Below are positions 24,184-35,951 of a DNA stretch of 60,000 nt, one piece after another. Source of the stretch: Hydractinia symbiolongicarpus (lineage: Eukaryota > Cnidaria > Hydrozoa > Anthoathecata > Hydractiniidae); NCBI RefSeq assembly GCF_029227915.1, contig NC_079887.1:14634001-14694000 (forward strand). Direction: 5' to 3'. The notes under the pieces were generated by a model. The model was not told the DNA's origin. It worked only from the letters and a program-made list of their open reading frames with translations, and ran no database searches. Position numbers and translations under genes: made by a program. Each line of letters opens with the position of its first letter. Position 1 is the stretch's first letter.

Positions 24184-25890
24184 ATATAATGATAAGGCCA
24201 TTTTTCAAGATTGAGAGGAGAATCGCATTTTCTGTGAGTAATTGTAGCTATAGCTGGTTAGCTATATATTTTGTTTTAAAAAAATTAGGACACATCACCC
24301 ACACCAGGGTAGTAGAATTTTACCTACGGGTGAACGTAGCGGTGCTGGATGTCATGTTTGTTTGACACGTGCTTACAATTTTTAGTCGTGGATTCAAAGA
24401 AAAATGTAGAGCCATAGACTATTGCGTTCGAACAGACTGCTCTTTTGCTAATACAACAACCTCAGGATCACGTGTTTTCAAATCAAGTCTTTTTTTCGCT
24501 TTTTTTTTGTAACTTGACGCGCACACCAGTCCAGCTCAAGTTACGCAAATGGATATTATTTCCATATTTCTATATCGGAAAGATTTTTCTTCATAAAAAA
24601 CTATATTTTCTATTAACGATGATTTTTGAATTCTGAGGAGCGGCTCTCGTGCAATCATCAACACGTACTAAAAAATTCATAAACTTATATATCCAAAGAC
24701 GTTTAAAAAGAGAACGAGGTACATCTAAACAATGTCCATTTAAATTATATTCAATTTTTTATTGTTTACGCGCTTGTTTGAAATTCATCCGTGAAAATAT
24801 TCAAATTCCTAGACAACCTTTCAAGCTATTATGTAATCGAGAAAGTTCCCAAATTCTTTTGAAGGGAATGTTTAAAACAAAACATAGCATGAATCCTTCT
24901 TACATTAAATTTATTTTCGATTTAAAAGGAATATTCCATATAGAACTAGGATGCATTGTGATATTTTTAAAAATCGCGCCAAAAATGGCTTTTTATATTA
25001 ATGCACATTGATGCCTTGCTATTTCAGTGCAAAAGTGTAGGGATATAACTCAACAAAATGGAGAGCCATTCCAAATTTCCTCTGCAAATGCAGTTTTTGT
25101 GCATAGCATGTATTTATTTTATGTCAAAATAATTTTTTACTCTCTTTTTTATGAATTGTCAATTTAAATTACCCATATATAAAGGCTAACCCAACCAACC
25201 TCTCCTATTAACTCTATGATCAAAACAGACTTTATTAGAGAGTTGGTATTTACCTGTTTCATTTTTTTACATAAAGCTAAATAAATATATCTTGTCTTAT
25301 CTTGGCGTCCCCTAATTCTTTCTTTTAAAACATCTGCACGAAACTCGTGAAAGTGTGAGAGTTCTCTGAAGCAAAGCGAGCCTGAGATGACTTTGTTCAA
25401 TAAATTAAACAGATAAATAAATTGAACGTATACAAATAAAATTCTGTTTTTCTTTTTCGTTAAAAAAGTATATAAAAAACTAGGCCTTGAGTGCCAATAT
25501 CTATTTCTCTAGTCTAAAATCCTGAAGAGGGGCCTTTGTATCGTCTAGCGTATTGATCTTACCACGACCACTGCAGCCTGTTTTAATAAATCACTCTCTT
25601 TCGGGTAAACTGAAAATTCGGTGGAGAGCACTAGCTCTATAATGACTTCTTCATGACTTTATGCAGAAAAAAGAATAGAATATCTCGGTACAAATAAAAA
25701 TATAGTTCACGTTTTTATTTTCATATTTACCTATCAGCTTGCTAATATTAACAAGATACACATTCGAAATACAAAGTTAAGTCCAGCTTATTCCACTTTG
25801 ACTAATAGATCCTCATTAATTGTTGCCACGATAATGCCGTGTTTCTGCTTTTGTAATTTTATTCATTGCATTCTTAATAGCCAAATGTGT
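22750..25890. other. Gene-poor interval with simple repeats
   Basis: Contains the TA microsatellite at 24134-24181 and several GCTAGC-rich patches. The longest frame (24649-25011, 120 codons) has no ATG at its beginning, no domain I recognise and biased A/T-rich codons. I leave it as a non-coding or decayed mobile-element frame. Confidence 0.4.
24134..24181. repeat. TA dinucleotide microsatellite
   Basis: About 48 bp of alternating T and A with one G interruption. Confidence 0.9.
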
Positions 25891-25894
25891 GCTT

Positions 25895-26190
25895 ATTTTA
25901 GCGAAGGTGGTGTGGTGGAAGCACATTTCGCTTGTACTAATAAGATTTCAGGTTCAAGGCCCCACTCTCCTAAATGTAGTGTTGGCAGCCCATTTGGTGC
26001 CATCTGCTAACCGCCAATCGGATTGTGTGGTAGGCAAGTTAGAGAAATGCTATATGTATATCTAGCGGTAATGTAACATAGTTACAGTCGTAGGAGAGGA
26101 AGAGACAGCCGTTAGGATGGAATCCCCAAGGACGTAAAACTTTCTGTTACTTACTTACTTACATACTTACTAACTTACTTACTAGAAATT
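25895..26190 (+). repeat. tRNA-derived SINE-like element with ACTT tail
   Basis: The 5' end has GTGTGGTGGAAGCAC (box-A-like), followed about 35 bases later by GGTTCAAGGCC (box-B-like). It then has a roughly 200-bp body and ends in a (TTAC)n run at 26147-26184. A Pol III head, body and short tandem tail is the usual SINE plan. Confidence 0.6.
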
Positions 26191-26844
26191 TACCTCTTTC
26201 AATTATCCAATAGTATTTAAATGAAACATGTTTTTGCATCTCTTGTAGATGTGGAGTATGTGTCACACATATCATACCCATGTTGTAATGCAAAGTCATT
26301 TTCGTGCTAGCAAACTTGACAAGTAATTACATCCTTTGCAATTATGTTGGTATTATCCTACACTTCCGTTGCACATTTTTTCTTGTCGAATCCCTAATTA
26401 AACTTGTTAAGCACTATTTTTAATCTCCTTTTTTAGGACGATAATCTAACTCGGGGAGGTTACTATTCTGTGTAATTTTCTTTAAGTTCGGAAATTATAA
26501 TGATATGTCGCTCCATTTTTGTTTTGCTTACTGTTAAAAGATTTTCTTTAGCGATTAAGTTGGCCGTTCAGTTGACTATTCAGTTGGCCATTCCGTTGGC
26601 TATTGTGGGTTGTCGATTATCTATTTAATTGATATTTTAGAACCACCGATTTAACCAGAGACGACAGTAGATGCATTAGCAAAGAAAACGCATTCCATTG
26701 TGGTCAAAAAAGTGGGTGTGAATAAAACGGTCGGAAGGAGTTTAGAATAAATAATTAAAAATGCAACAATTTGGTATTTCCTAACAATTAACAAAATTGT
26801 GCGGTGGGATGCGAATTGCGTAAGATTAAAATCACAGTCGTGCT
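26191..26844. other. Intergenic, upstream of the fourth cysteine-rich gene
   Basis: No gene seen. Near 26565-26605 there is a short run of GTTGGCYATTC-type near-repeats ('CAGTTGACTATTCAGTTGGCCATTC'). Confidence 0.45.
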
Positions 26845-26854
26845 TATATAAATA
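26845..26854 (+). promoter_or_regulatory. TATA box of the fourth cysteine-rich gene
   Basis: TATATAAATA lies 109 bp upstream of the start codon, matching the TATA-to-ATG spacing of the three duplicated members although the surrounding sequence is unrelated. Confidence 0.55.
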
Positions 26855-26953
26855 ACTTGAGAATATGGTTGCAGTAATACCAAAAGTTATAATACCATAA
26901 GCAGATCGTTGCTCACAAAGTTGCAGAGAAGAAACTGCTTGAGAAGAATAAAA

Positions 26954-27513
26954 ATGGTAAGGTTAATATAACAAATAAATATTTGTGCTGAGCATTTCAT
27001 TTTCTAATAGCATGCAGCTGCCGTTAAATATAAAAGTGACTATTTTTTGCTTATCTATGTCAAGCTTGTTTAATAAAACCAATTGTAGTAATCATTTGCC
27101 AATGTATGTTTTTAATACTTTTACATCTTTATACTTTATAGCACTGGTTAATACTATCAATTTTGTTTATCGCTGAGATATCGTCAGCTCCTATGAATAG
27201 TACTCATACAATATCTCCAACCGAACATTCGGGTTCTTCCACCAAAGAAATTACACTTCCAACAACTGAAATCCCTAATGCTACAGACGATTCGGGTAGT
27301 TCCAACCATGTATGGAAGAAGTCTGAAGAAACTCATGTGAGCGCTGGAAACCGAAGATGCGTGAGATTATGTGCGCACGCGGAAAGAATGTTAGGTAAAG
27401 TGCCTTGCCAAGTATATTGTTTCTTTGCTAATTTTTGTAATTGTTGCGTCTATGGCAATGCTGATCATCACAGAAGTCGATACGAAAACCATGTATTTTC
27501 TTGGAATTGGTAA
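26954..27513 (+). CDS. Secreted cysteine-rich protein, diverged family member 4
   Basis: ATG (26954-26956) directly precedes a GTAAGG donor. Exon 2 (27142-27513) follows TTATAG. The product is 124 residues. The signal peptide is MHWLILSILFIAEISSA, cut before PMNST, followed by a Ser/Thr-rich linker of about 45 residues with NXS/T sites. Then comes HVWKKSEET, matching HVFKKSEET of members 1-3, and a core CVRLC-x11-C-x9-C-N-CC with identical spacing. It has one extra cysteine inside the x9 segment (CQVYCFF). The basic/aromatic tail ends FSWNW instead of NETSY. Outside the signal peptide, KKSEET and the cysteines, almost nothing is conserved with the others. Matching frame, intron phase and cysteine spacing across that divergence is the best proof that the family is real and under selection. 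Function unknown. Confidence 0.78.
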
Positions 27514-28438
27514 TTCCCATTTGAAATCTGCCTATTTGGAAACACAACGAATTTGTTTGAAGATTTTGGATTTAAATTAAGACTCTTTTATTTTTTGGGA
27601 CATGATGCTGGCTGCAGGAAGGCCATCCATGCCTCATTTTTTTTTCGTGTATATCGTTTTTTGTATATATATAGAATTTTTGTTCTTTATGTAAATAACT
27701 TGTAAATATTTCTCTTTTTTGTAAATTTTCAATGACAAGACGTAAATATGAATCGCTATATTGATTAAATTGATATTTCTGTGTAATTGTTTTATCATCG
27801 AATTGATATTAGCCCAATGAGCAACAAAACAGCGGCTGTATTAAATAAGCTCTTTATTATGAGATTGTTAAGCACAGGTACACCGTACCAATACTACGTT
27901 GACAACTGCTGACAACAAAGTAACGGTCCAGACAGTTGCGAGAGTTGGCAGTGTTTAAGAAATGCAGTTGCATTGTTAACAAGACAAAAACAAGCAACTT
28001 GAAACTGTTCACTGGCTAATGCAAACTGTACAATAAAATACCTGCCTCTTAAATCTTGGTCGCTAATTTTGACCAATTAAATTTGCACAATTTATAATGG
28101 TATATATAACATTAGGAATGCATCTAATTGCTACCAGGAAAGGATACTGACATTTTTGTATGATGGATGTTGATTCATTTCCGTTTCATTGTTTGCTTAA
28201 TAAGCTTTTTTTAATTGCACGATATCGTATTTAGTTATTCATATAATTGCGAAGGAACTTAAAGAAGTAGATACTTTCACTTTGATAAAAAAACCAGAAA
28301 CATTGACTTCATTTTTTACATTTTTAGAATTTGAAGAACCATTCAAAATTAAAGCGTATTCAACTATTTTGAAAATTCACGAAATGTCAGTAAAAAATAC
28401 AGTACAATTAGGTACAGTTTCAACTAAAAATTGTTCAC
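27514..28438. other. Intergenic
   Basis: Holds the 3' flank of the fourth cysteine-rich gene. An 88-codon plus frame (28204-28467) without a start or domain overlaps a minus-strand candidate exon and is not called. Confidence 0.4.
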
Positions 28439-28702
28439 CTGAATCAGACCATTCAGTATATATCTGATACAATCGATCGCTACCTCGCGCGCGTGATTAG
28501 ACACAAATAAATCAATCAAATAAAACATTGCACTATTTGCAACAAATACTGGCATATTAACTAAAAGTAGAATTCGGATGGGATAAGAAAGTTTTACTCC
28601 TAACCGTAGAATGCAATACAATAAAATAAAAAAAAATGAAATATGTACAGCGATTATTACACCAACACCTTGACAAGAAACTTTAATCCTGCCCAATTTG
28701 AA
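28439..28702 (-). CDS. Possible internal exon of a multi-pass membrane protein
   Basis: On the minus strand a 264-nt phase-0 exon is bounded by AATTTTAG (acceptor) and CAG|GTGAAC (donor). It encodes 88 residues with no stop. Two long hydrophobic segments, GVGVIIAVHISFFFILLYCIL and ILLLVNMPVFVANSAMFYLI, are separated by a short basic loop (RLGVKLSYPIR), a helical-hairpin pattern seen in GPCRs and other multi-pass proteins. No neighbouring exon of the same gene could be identified on either side, so it may be an isolated relic or a chance hydrophobic frame in AT-rich DNA. No family assignment is made. Confidence 0.3.
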
Positions 28703-31700
28703 CTAAAATTATCATTAAGCAAGCAAATGTAAAGCTGACATACTGGCATCCTTAAACGGCTAGAATTTAAACCTGCCTATTAACGTGCTTCCTAATCGAC
28801 CTTACTGAGACTAATTTCTACAAGATTTAAGATGTCTAGAATTTCTAGAATTAGAAGATACACCAGTAATTGCAGTCCATTTTAAGCAAGCAATTGAAAA
28901 TTAAAAGGTTTTTTGACTCCAGGAACACTTTAGAATAACCATAAAATCTTTCAATCAATTCTTTATATATTAGTTTATCAATCCCAAGAAAAATGTGGTG
29001 TTAGCGGTTAATACAGATTTTACCTAATGAAATCAATACCGAAATTACAGAGGGCAGATTTTCGCGGTTCGCGGTTAGTGGTGGTTAATTTTGCGAATTC
29101 GTGTATTTTTGATTTCTTCTATGACACAAATTTGTAGAAGTAAGTAATTTTAGAGGTTTCTCATGTCTCCTGATAACTGTTATTAGATACTAAGAACTGA
29201 CGTCAAAACAAAGTGACATCTGCTTCATTCCTTTTTCGTGGCGGTAAAAATATGTTTTACTGGAATATATTTTCACAATTAGGGTTAAAAGATGTATCTT
29301 ACGGATCTTATTTTACACTGGGAACATTTCTCTCTGTGATATATTTTTACTAATAAAATGATTTTGATCTGTTTCTTTCAAAAGACGGTCAGCTGCGCTA
29401 GTCACTCAATAAAAATAATAATTGGGAAGACGTCTAACTAAATAAATTACGCATTGTCGGAATCGATGCAACATTCAAATCTCGTTACTCATTTTATTGT
29501 CTGTTTCTGTTCTTGATTATCGAATAGACAAATGAGGCAACTCATGAGCGATGGAGCTCATTTCATGGAAAGATTTAAAAACGAGTGGGTTGCTTTTGAC
29601 CTGTACTTGACCTGCAGAATGCGTTGGCCATACTGATTTTTCTTATTTTTATTTGTGTGTAGTGGAAGTGGCTAAACAATATTTATATCTTACAAAGTAT
29701 TTCCACGTAGAGATTTCTTATTTCGTTATGTCTTGAGATGTTTTGCAAACGAGTGTGATGCTAGAGGTCAAAAAGGCTACGTGTGCACATCCTATCTGAT
29801 TCGACTCGCATCTCATAATGATTGATATTCCAGGATTTTTAATGTAATAGCTATGAGTCATACTTATGCTCTATTCTTGCCGGCACCAATTCCAGTTCGA
29901 ATTAATAACTTCGGTGCTTTGTTTTTCTATTGTTTTTAAGTCCACGTAAATTCTCAAGTAGCCACTCAGAGCCAAGATCAAGATGTTTAACTGTGACAAT
30001 TTAGATATTAAAATCTCTTATTTTGTTACGAGTCATGATTTGGTTTCTTATTTTCGATAATGTTGCATTGTGATCCTCAGCATTCCTTTAATACAGGTAT
30101 TGTTCCTACGCCAGTTGCGTCATCGACAAATCAACTTGAAATGATATTTGTATTTCCTGTCGTTCAAAATCGATGAGAATAGGGGGTAGCTCTAGATCTT
30201 AAAATAATTTCACCTTACCAATAATTTGCTTGAACAGCTTTATAAACAGATACTGGTGTGAAGCAGATCGAATGAAATAAAATGCCTATACTTACTTTTG
30301 ATTTTTATGTTTAGCTTATGAAAGCTGCACGGTTTATGATACAACTAAATTATATCACATAGCTTTACCACAAGTTTGACCAGACAAGAAAAGAGTAACA
30401 ATATTTTGCACAATTAAAATTCTTAATTAAGCAATAAAATATAACGGACATATCAAGTTAATCAATGAAACTCAATAATTTACTTTGCGGAAAATTAAAA
30501 ATTTTCATTTGCTAAATAAGCAAACTTTAAAGAGGTCAGTCGTTAGGGAAACTCCATGTATCCTAGCGACACAGACATACTCTTTAATGGTGACGCTCTC
30601 TTTGATCATTGCCCATTTCAACATTTAGGTAGCCTTTACATGGAGTCAACATGAGATTTATCCGAAATGATATTTCAAGGTGCAAAATTCGTTGTGTTTA
30701 CATGTAGTTTTTCATATCGGAGTAGTGTGGACTGCACATGCGCAATAATTTTGCACTCACTGCACCGTAACTTTGTAAACATGCGCAATAGATTTATACA
30801 CGTGCGCGATACTATCAATTAGGGGAAATCGTGTTTACATGAATATTTTCAGGACAAAATGAAATTTCATGTCAGCCCTAAATGAAAGCAATACCAAAAT
30901 GAGTTTTCTTCCGCCCGAAATCATGTAAATATTTACAAATATAAGTATTCCAACTAATTGATCCTAACCTATCGTGTTTTGGTACGGAAGGTGTAGTGTC
31001 CTAATAGTAGTTAAGTTAAATTAAGTTAGATAGCAATTCTGCCTTGTATGCAACAAAATATAGTGAAGTGTTCATTATGTGTAACTAAGAATATTTTTCA
31101 GTTAACATTTGATAATAATTATTTCCTCAACTTTCCCAATCTAGGTGTAGTCAGATTTCCATGATGTTTTAATACTTTTCCCTGATGCTCTTTTGGATTT
31201 TTTGACAAAGTCTATGTCGGAATGAGAAAGACATCGACTATTAGATTCGTACTAAGTGTTAAAGGTAAAGACACCGCTTAGCAATGTAAATATTGATGGT
31301 AAAAATACCTATAGTGTAAGACACATTTGAGTTCACTCGACATTAGCATCAGACATAACATTTCCGATTTATGATTTTTATTATGATTTAAATAAATGGT
31401 AAATTAAATGAAAGCGTATTACGCATAATACTTGAATATATCAGTGTCGATGCCAAAACTGAAATGCTTCGGGAAACCTACAAGACTTAATGCAAATGTT
31501 ATGCATTGTTTTGCAATTAGGACACTGCATCGAGCAACCCCAATTTACCTAAGAAAAAGAAAAAAAAAAGAATTATATAAATATGAAATTCCCAAGATCC
31601 CTACACAACGTTTTAAAACTAAATTCTCTAGTCATGCGTTATGTTAAAAATTACTCATTGTTTCGTATAATATTTCATCGATAAAGTAGCTACACAAGTG

Positions 31701-34000
31701 AGAAACCTATTTCTGCTGATTTAGATCCTGCAAACTGGCTCTAGTTCGTTATGAGATCTCATTTAAGCTTAAGCCTCCAAGCACAAAAACGAATGCTGAA
31801 AGCTGAACAAGCTTGCTCGATTAACACATTTACAGTTTCTTATATGAGTCAAACGTGGGTTAAACATAGGGACAACCACAACGGAAGGAAGTGTTCTACC
31901 ACAATACTACTGTTATGTGGTACTGTTATGTTGTTAATAGAAATTGCTTAATCACTGTACATAGCGCATGAATGCAATAAGAGTTTCTTATTGTTTCTTC
32001 TGTTCTATAATATAAATGAAAATAGTATACAAAATGCCAAAACAGATTGGTAATGGTATTCAAAGGAATCACTTGAGAAAAATGAAAAAAAAATATTGTT
32101 CTCGTTAAATCTTTGCACTGTTTTCTTTACCGTAGTTACATTTTAATTTAAAGAAGAACGAAAATATGCAATAAAAATACGAAGCGTTTTGTAACTTGGA
32201 CGCAGTAATGACAGACTGTTGCCTGCATTTTTAACTGAAGTGGTCAAAAAAGGTTTTAGAAAAAGACAATCACCTAAAAGGGCGCATTGCTGCAAGCACT
32301 CCACACGCAACATGCTTTAACTATACTAAGTACTTATCGAGTCAATCATTATTAATTTTTGAACATTTATGGTAAATTATTATAAATACGGTTTACATGT
32401 ACTTAAGCGTTCAACCTTGCGTTCAACTCCAGTTCACCCAGCTATTTTTTCTGACGATGTGTTCTTATTGTACTTTTTTTTAATGTTGTTCCTTATAATA
32501 AAAGACTAGATTTTGATATTTCGCGGGAATTTCTTTCACGGTTCTTGATATATAAAAAAAGTAATTTTTGCGATCGCTGATAAAAAAATGGCTTTTTCAG
32601 TATAAATTTTTGCACGCGTTTGACAAGCATCAAACGCTGAATCCATAAAATTTTCGCAAATTTTCACTAACAAATAAATTTCAGGGGAATTAATTTTTAC
32701 GAATTGAGTACCTTTTATAGTTATAGTGGAAAAACGAATGATTCTTGACACTTTAAAAAGCTAACAGTCAAAATTTTTGTCTCTGTTAAATTTTTTTTTT
32801 ATTATTAGGTAAGACCTGCCTTCACTCTCCTTGTGTTATCACCTGTTACGAACCTCGTAATGCATAAAACTTCTAGTTTAACGTAAATTTCCGCCCAAAA
32901 CACCAATATGAGTATCCGGTAAAAGGTTGCAAAATACAGAAAACACACTTTTTTTACTTCTCATTAGGTAAATATTTCGTGTTTTGGCAGCTCTTGAAGC
33001 AAATTTCGTCTTCACTACGCATTTGTATAACTTGAGATTCACTCAAAGGAATCCAATGAGATGTTCTATAGAAACACACTTTCAAACATTCAATACTACA
33101 ACGAAATTTAACACACAGCTCGTTCGCATTATCCTTTTGACCAGCATTTTTTTTCGCAAAGTAGGTCTCATAAATTTTTCAAGGCATATCGTGGGGCCGA
33201 AATAATTGAAGCATCATCTAGCTACTTAAACATTTTTGAACTCAATATCTTTCTGAAATTTCTACGTGGTTAGGTACTGCTTGAAAAATGGCTATGCATA
33301 TTTATATTGGCACATATGATTATTAACAAAAACTGGGTTGTTTTTGGAAGTTTAAAGATTCGGAAAACTCTACGTTTTATATCATGCAGTAATCGAATTG
33401 CTCCTCTTTGCTAAGGATGAACAGAATATTGATTCCTGAGATATGCAAGACAACCAAAAATTTGATATGTATGGCCGACGAGCTCATGATTTTTTCCAAA
33501 AACTGCATTTTTGCCAGAAATTGTGAAACTGATATATGGTTTCGGTCTGTTTGAGATTAACGTGTGGCGCGTTGTCTCTCAAGTATCAGCTATTTTCATC
33601 GCTTTCCCAAATTATCTCCCACATTCTTTTTTTAAAGAAAAGTTTTTTGCGGTCTGAAAAAACGTGGAATTTTGGGGCTTCACCACTGAGACATTGGAAT
33701 TGTCATGAAACTTGACACAAATGTTTGCCAACACAGTGGAGAACAATTGGATAAAGAAAATTGAGATGATGTCATTCAATAATAAAAGACGTTCTTATAC
33801 ATTTCCGAGCCTAAAAAGGTTAAAACAGTGAAAGTAAAACTATTGAAATAAAAAATGTCTTACTTGAAGATGTCTAAAATTGCTTAAAATCGCATGAAAA
33901 GCTCATGGCAACAGACGATAACTGCATCAAAATATTCAAATTTTTCTTATGTTAAATAGAGTTTGGTAGCTACACCTTGGAAAAAGTCTAAAATTGGCTA
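28703..34000. other. Long gene-poor interval with decayed repeats
   Basis: No supported gene. A TTTACATG-bearing stretch at about 30600-30930 and a TTTTCGC/GCGAAAAT-rich stretch at about 32510-32760 look like non-autonomous DNA-transposon remnants, but clear terminal repeats were not resolved. A palindrome, TCTAGAATTTCTAGA, occurs near 28832. Confidence 0.4.
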
Positions 34001-34029
34001 ATTCAATGAGAGAACATTCTCGATTTCAC

Positions 34030-34240
34030 AAAAACTTGTTCAGCATAATAAAATCGCGGGGAGACCCGGCATCGAAATGCCCGGTTAAGCGACAAGTAAC
34101 GACCTGTCCTTAAACACCCTGAAGAGTGGTTAATAAGAACCGTATACCGTGCGACATGGTTAGGTGACACCGAGCTGAGCACTTGTACACACAGGTATAC
34201 CGTGTCACACATGCGTGAAGTCGTAATACCCTTTTCCAAA
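34030..34240. repeat. GC-rich island, probable repeat
   Basis: Clearly more G+C-rich than its flanks. It contains GCCCGGTTAAGCGAC, GACACCGAGCTGAGC and two related words, 'CCGTATACCGTGCGACA' and 'GGTATACCGTGTCACA', that look like an internal duplication. The 113-codon minus frame across it resembles no known protein. A SINE or structured-RNA origin is possible. Confidence 0.35.
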
Positions 34241-34344
34241 AAAAATTTATTGCAACTTCGGTTTACATAAAAACACAAAAAATAGCCTGCTGTTACACCA
34301 ATTTCATTTGTAGAATAAGTTTTCGTAACAGTAGTAAAAGGCAT

Positions 34345-35790
34345 AGCTACGTTACTACATTTAGCATACGAATTATTGATTAAGAATTTCAGTGTAGCTA
34401 AACTGTATTTGGCTACTTCTACTTTTAAGCAAGATATAAAAAACAGCTAGCTTGATAGCCACAAACCCAAACATAAAAATAAATAATTTTGGCTAGGATA
34501 AGAAGCTTTTATACCTAGCTAACGGAATAACAACTTAGCAATAAATTAGGCTAATTAGCTAGAATGCCAGAAAAGTTGGAATTAGCTATGCTCCTTCAAA
34601 ATCTTCGTTTGTAGCCCAAAATCATATGACAAAATTAAATATTTCAAACCCCGGTTTCTCCAGGACTTACCAAGATCAAAGAAGCCGCCGCTACCATTTT
34701 GTGTCATTTATTACCTACCATTGGGTAGGTGGAAAATTATCCGGTACCTTTTACACGTAAATGACACGTATTTTGAAAACTCACGTTAATTAAAACCCTT
34801 TCATTTATTTAATACTTAGCTCTAAAAATCCCCCGTTAACCTTAATTCTTAAAAATAATTTGTAAAACGTCTACAAAATAACTCGAGGATATATAATTTT
34901 GATCAATAACTATGTTGGAATTTTTAAGCACTTTCAATCTCAAACAAGAAAGTAGATAACCAAGCGGGATGGAAAGCAGCAGGTACCACAGAAAACTTGA
35001 CAACTGCCCGTAAAAACAATAAAAACACTATCAAAAGTAACCCTTTTCAGTAATTTTTTTTTAGCATTTTACGCAAAAAGACAAAATACGTGTGGTGACA
35101 TTATTTCTGTCTCATCCTGTCAGTTTGAACCTGTAAAAACATGTCTACAACCTTTTTTATAATTCGCGTTAATTAATTACCTTCTGAAAATTTAAAATTC
35201 GTTGATTCGCGTTGATTACACCACTTTCCAATTTCGAATTTCCAATTCGCGTTAATTTTTGATCGCATTAATTACGGGCCTGTTAATTACTTGCTTCGTT
35301 ATCTTCGTGTAATAATGTAATTGTTTCAGTTACATGGAGTATAGCTGTGTTTTTAATGGATCTAAATCAGAGAAGGCACTTCTGTAGGTACTCCCCACAC
35401 AGGGATTTGCAACATGGTTTTTTGCTATAATATTCTGCAAAATTACAAGGTGCTGGTTGATTTTTTATATGATTAGACAACAATAGGCTGTGCTTTTATT
35501 TCAGCCAAAGTAAGGAAAAGGCTATGTATATTTTCTTCTTTGTATCTTTGTTAAAACCCAAGGTACGCCTCAATTCTGATGAGAACTTACTCCGCAACAA
35601 AAAATGAAAATGTCTAGGACGGGGTTACGATAGTTTGTGTTTCTATTCAAAAATTTAACAAATGTGCAACTTAAAATGAACCTGTACCAAGCTCTTCACT
35701 GGGTTGTTTGGCATGGCTTACTTGCACTAACCACTCACTCTACGTAGCTTTTAACTTCAGGTCACCCATCCAGTATTAAATGATGACATG
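34345..35790. other. Non-coding interval with TTCGCGTTAATT repeats
   Basis: From 34780 to 35285 the word (TTCGCG/CACG)TTAATT recurs about six times in plain or variant form, suggesting a decayed palindromic or tandem element. No gene seen. Confidence 0.4.
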
Positions 35791-35807
35791 ACAAAAAACA
35801 TTGATTA

Positions 35808-35951
35808 ATGATAGGAATAATAATCATCATTTTGCTTACTGCAAGTTTCATCAATTTGAATATCACGTCCTCTTCAACATTCACGACCACAACCTCCTCC
35901 TCGACCACGATCTTTCTGCCAACAACGAACTTGTCCAATGTTGTCTCATAA
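35808..35951 (+). CDS. Tentative short Ser/Thr-rich secreted peptide
   Basis: A 47-codon frame from ATG reads a hydrophobic start, MIGIIIIILLTASFINLN, then an almost pure Ser/Thr tract, and stops at TAA. A good acceptor (TTGTTTTCTTGCAG at 35975) follows, so it could be the first exon of a longer gene. The composition echoes the linker of the cysteine-rich family, but no cysteine core or ATG-only exon was found. It is short enough to be chance. Confidence 0.2.
   Translation: MIGIIIIILLTASFINLNITSSSTFTTTTSSSTTIFLPTTNLSNVVS

Noticed and set aside
24649-25011. 120-codon open frame
   Set aside because: No ATG at the start, A/T-driven composition, no recognised domain and no splice partner.
28204-28467. 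88-codon plus-strand frame
   Set aside because: No start codon or domain; antisense overlap with a candidate membrane exon that has better splice sites. Neither is proven.
34003-34344. 113-codon minus-strand frame
   Set aside because: Created by the GC-rich island. No domain and no supporting splice sites.
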